8,425 nt of DNA from assembly GCA_016200035.1 (NCBI GenBank), contig JACQFM010000037.1:1-8425 (forward strand). Direction: 5' to 3'. The notes beneath the pieces are model-generated. The model was not told where the DNA came from. It did not search any database and saw only the letters and a program-made list of their open reading frames with translations. Position numbers and translations under genes: made by a program. Position 1 is the first letter of the stretch; each line of letters begins with the position of its first letter. Positions 7,202 to 8,425 of this stretch are shown piece by piece. The stretch comes from Nitrososphaerota archaeon (GTDB lineage: Archaea > Thermoproteota > Nitrososphaeria > Nitrososphaerales > Nitrosopumilaceae).

Positions 7202-7548
7202 ACAACTAGTTTGGCAAATAACACATCGCTTTCTATCTCTTTATGTTCTTGAATTATTGAAACGCGGAACTTTATATCGTGAATATAATTTGGCCTAAAT
7301 TCTATGGAAGCCGTAAAAGTAGCCTTATTTTCAGGCATATCATCCCGACTAATGAATAATCTTGAGACATTCCGTGATATGGTTTTACCATTATATGATT
7401 TATAGACTATAAGTTCATTCGAATTTAAGATCTGAGTGTTAATTACGACACCATCATATCTTCCTTTATAATTCACTTGGATGTTTCCTCTAATTTCGCT
7501 GTGCGGAACAATTTTCTCATTTTCCAACTTTAACTCTATTTCCTTCAT
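7198..7548 (-). CDS. Unknown small protein, possibly an arrestin-like beta-sandwich
   Basis: I do not recognise this 116-residue protein. It starts at ATG 7548-7546; the open frame extends upstream to 7680 but that part crosses the tRNA gene, so it is not coding. No signal peptide, membrane helix or Cys is seen, so it is probably cytoplasmic. The sequence alternates polar and hydrophobic residues throughout and looks all-beta. The N-terminal pattern (IELKLEN, then a short turn, VPHSEIRGNIQV) resembles the first strands of arrestin/Vps26-type domains, where a Pro-Gly-Glu turn is followed by a Gly-rich strand. That is a fold guess from pattern only. A TATA-like box lies about 26 bases before the ATG, so it probably has its own leaderless transcript, though read-through from the tRNA upstream is possible. 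The TAG stop shares the palindrome CTAG with the stop of the convergent cupredoxin gene. Confidence 0.7.
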   Translation of the reverse strand: MKEIELKLENEKIVPHSEIRGNIQVNYKGRYDGVVINTQILNSNELIVYKSYNGKTISRNVSRLFISRDDMPENKATFTASIEFRPNYIHDIKFRVSIIQEHKEIESDVLFAKLVV

Positions 7549-7570
7549 ATCATCAAGCGCTTTTTTTGAA

Positions 7571-7578
7571 ATAAATAA
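7571..7578 (-). promoter_or_regulatory. Possible TATA box for the 116-residue protein
   Basis: On the minus strand TTATTTAT is centred about 26 bases before the ATG at 7548, between the 3' end of the tRNA and the gene. The spacing agrees with other boxes in this window, but the sequence is a weak match. The same T-rich stretch could also help terminate the tRNA transcript. Confidence 0.4.
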
Positions 7579-7592
7579 TTTGTGAACATGAA

Positions 7593-7667
7593 CGGGCCCG
7601 AAGGGCTTCGATCCCTTGACCACTGGATTAGAAGTCCAGCACTCTATCCATGCTGAGCTACAGGCCC
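7593..7667 (-). tRNA. tRNA-Arg, anticodon UCU (reads AGA/AGG)
   Basis: A complete 75-base cloverleaf can be drawn on the minus strand. The acceptor stem is GGGCCTG paired with CGGGCCC (one G-U). The D arm has stem GCTC/GAGT with a ten-base loop containing GG. The anticodon arm is CTGGA-CTTCTAA-TCCAG, which puts TCT at positions 34-36. The variable loop is five bases (TGGTC). The T arm is AAGGG-ATCGAAG-CCCTT, where A replaces the usual T at position 54. The discriminator base is G. CCA is not encoded (TTC follows), so it is added after transcription. No intron is present. AGA and AGG are frequent Arg codons in this AT-rich window, which fits the need for this tRNA. Confidence 0.95.
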
Positions 7668-7678
7668 AAGAATTGGGC
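7664..7678. repeat. Short inverted repeat at the 5' end of the tRNA gene
   Basis: GCCCAA, a three-base spacer and TTGGGC form a perfect six-base inverted repeat. One arm covers the first four bases of the tRNA acceptor stem plus two leader bases; the other lies just upstream. If transcribed, the leader could pair with the 5' acceptor strand and compete with the mature fold. It may be chance. Confidence 0.4.
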
Positions 7679-7688
7679 ACAGACGTAC

Positions 7689-7697
7689 CATATTAAG
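7689..7697 (-). promoter_or_regulatory. TATA box for tRNA-Arg
   Basis: On the minus strand CTTAATATG is centred about 26 bases before the first base of the mature tRNA, and lies between the tRNA and the stop codon of the glycosylase gene. That spacing predicts transcription starting at or very near the first base of the mature tRNA, with little or no 5' leader. Confidence 0.5.
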
Positions 7698-7703
7698 GGT
7701 TTT

Positions 7704-8425
7704 TCACAACCACTTTTTGTTGTTTAACTCTCTTTCCATTTTGAAAAGAAATTGTTGCGAGTACCCTGCAAAGGGACCAAAATGGTCTACAATTTTTTCA
7801 TGTGCCGCTTCATATTTTTTTTCTGTCAACGATTTTCCAATTGTGTCAGAAAAAAGTCCTGAATAATATTTCAATAGAATTCTCTGTGTCCATCGATCTA
7901 TAGGAAAAGCTTGAAGCTTTTCAAGTGAAAATAAGAGTATGCAATCTGCAATTTTATCTCCAACTCCATACACTTTCTTTAGTCTCTCCTTTGCAACATT
8001 ATAGTCCATTCTTTTCAAGTCATCAAAATCTATCCTTCCAGAAGCAACCTCATTAGATGCTTTTTTTACATACCTTGACCTAAATCCAAGACCACATGCC
8101 AACAGATCGTTTAGACTTGCATCTGCAAGTTTTTTTGGTTTAGGAAACAAAAAAAATTCATAACCATCAAAATTTATTCTGCCTCCAAATTTTTGACAGA
8201 TTTTTTCTAACATCTGCTTGATATTTGATATGGATGAATTTGAAGAACAAATAAAAGAGATATAGCACTGAAAGGGATCTTGTCGCATTAGCCTCAATCC
8301 CCGAAAGATCCTCACTGCAGATCTAACAAGAGGGTCCTTAGAAATATTTCTTAGAATTTTTCCTATGTCATCGCTTTCTCTGAAGAGATCAAAAGATTTT
8401 TTTTGTGATGATCTTATTCTGTATG
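7704..8425 (-). CDS. ogg: 8-oxoguanine DNA glycosylase/AP lyase, OGG1 type (partial, N-terminus outside window)
   Basis: This enzyme removes 8-oxoguanine opposite cytosine and can cut the resulting abasic strand. The frame is open to the right edge, so the 239 visible codons lack the true start. A GTG at 8315 is not the start, because family-like sequence (ISKDPLVRSAVRIFRGLRLM) runs across it. Matches to OGG1 include RLMRQDPFQCYISFICSS, close to human RLLRQDPIECLFSFICSS, and the helix-hairpin-helix KVYGVGDKIADC followed by FPIDRW. The Lys of GDKIADC (codon 7953-7955) is the expected Schiff-base residue, and the Asp of FPIDRW (codon 7896-7898), 19 residues later, is the catalytic Asp; the same spacing occurs in human OGG1 (Lys249, Asp268). 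The C-terminal helical part ends normally at TGA 7704-7706. It is the last protein gene before the tRNA on this strand, with 36 bp between them. The sequence is closer to OGG1 than to the short archaeal Ogg2 or AGOG enzymes. Confidence 0.92.
   Translation of the reverse strand, partial: YRIRSSQKKSFDLFRESDDIGKILRNISKDPLVRSAVRIFRGLRLMRQDPFQCYISFICSSNSSISNIKQMLEKICQKFGGRINFDGYEFFLFPKPKKLADASLNDLLACGLGFRSRYVKKASNEVASGRIDFDDLKRMDYNVAKERLKKVYGVGDKIADCILLFSLEKLQAFPIDRWTQRILLKYYSGLFSDTIGKSLTEKKYEAAHEKIVDHFGPFAGYSQQFLFKMERELNNKKWL

Noticed and set aside
7549..7680. N-terminal extension of the 116-residue protein up to 7680
   Set aside because: This stretch contains the complete tRNA-Arg gene; the extension reads tRNA sequence as protein.
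1..8425. Mobile element, CRISPR array or defence island
   Set aside because: No transposase or integrase, no long terminal inverted or direct repeats, and no regularly spaced repeats were seen; the genes are ordinary respiratory, surface and housekeeping genes.

Overview
The window looks like AT-rich archaeal chromosome, most likely from an ammonia-oxidising thaumarchaeon (Nitrososphaerota). I infer this from four things. A Rieske protein, a b6f-like cytochrome b and a membrane-anchored blue-copper protein stand in a row, as expected for the copper-based respiratory chain of that group. TATA-like boxes sit about 26-29 bases ahead of start codons and of a tRNA, which fits leaderless archaeal transcripts. 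There is a tRNA-Arg gene without encoded CCA, and an archaeal/eukaryal OGG1-type DNA glycosylase. The species cannot be named from the sequence alone.

Layout, left to right. Bases 2-292 (+) are the 3' end of a gene that starts outside the window; it encodes a coiled-coil stalk and a C-terminal membrane anchor. Bases 324-4485 (+) hold a very large secreted subtilisin-family (S8, pyrolysin/tripeptidyl-peptidase-II-like) protease. It is broken into two reading frames at about 1821-1830, where the frame shifts and a conserved substrate-binding segment appears to be missing. Bases 4526-7201 (+) carry the respiratory cluster: Tat-exported Rieske protein, cytochrome b/b6 with a fused subunit-IV half and a C-terminal extension, then an amicyanin-like cupredoxin. 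On the minus strand, convergent with this cluster, are a 116-residue unknown protein (7198-7548), tRNA-Arg(UCU) (7593-7667) and an 8-oxoguanine DNA glycosylase whose 5' end runs off the right edge (7704-8425).

How the genes fit together: the Rieske and cytochrome b genes overlap by 23 bp and would form the quinol-oxidising core of complex III. The cupredoxin next to them is a natural electron acceptor, taking the place of cytochrome c and passing electrons toward a terminal oxidase (inference from gene order and family knowledge). The protease and the first, partial gene encode cell-surface proteins with C-terminal anchors. The minus-strand genes are housekeeping (tRNA, oxidative DNA repair) plus one unknown.

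I found no mobile element, CRISPR array or obvious defence system. The points most worth a second look are the split protease with its lost segment, the altered quinol-site loop and extra C-terminal helices of cytochrome b, the unusual first Rieske motif, and the unrecognised 116-residue protein. No gene-free stretch exceeds 300 bases.
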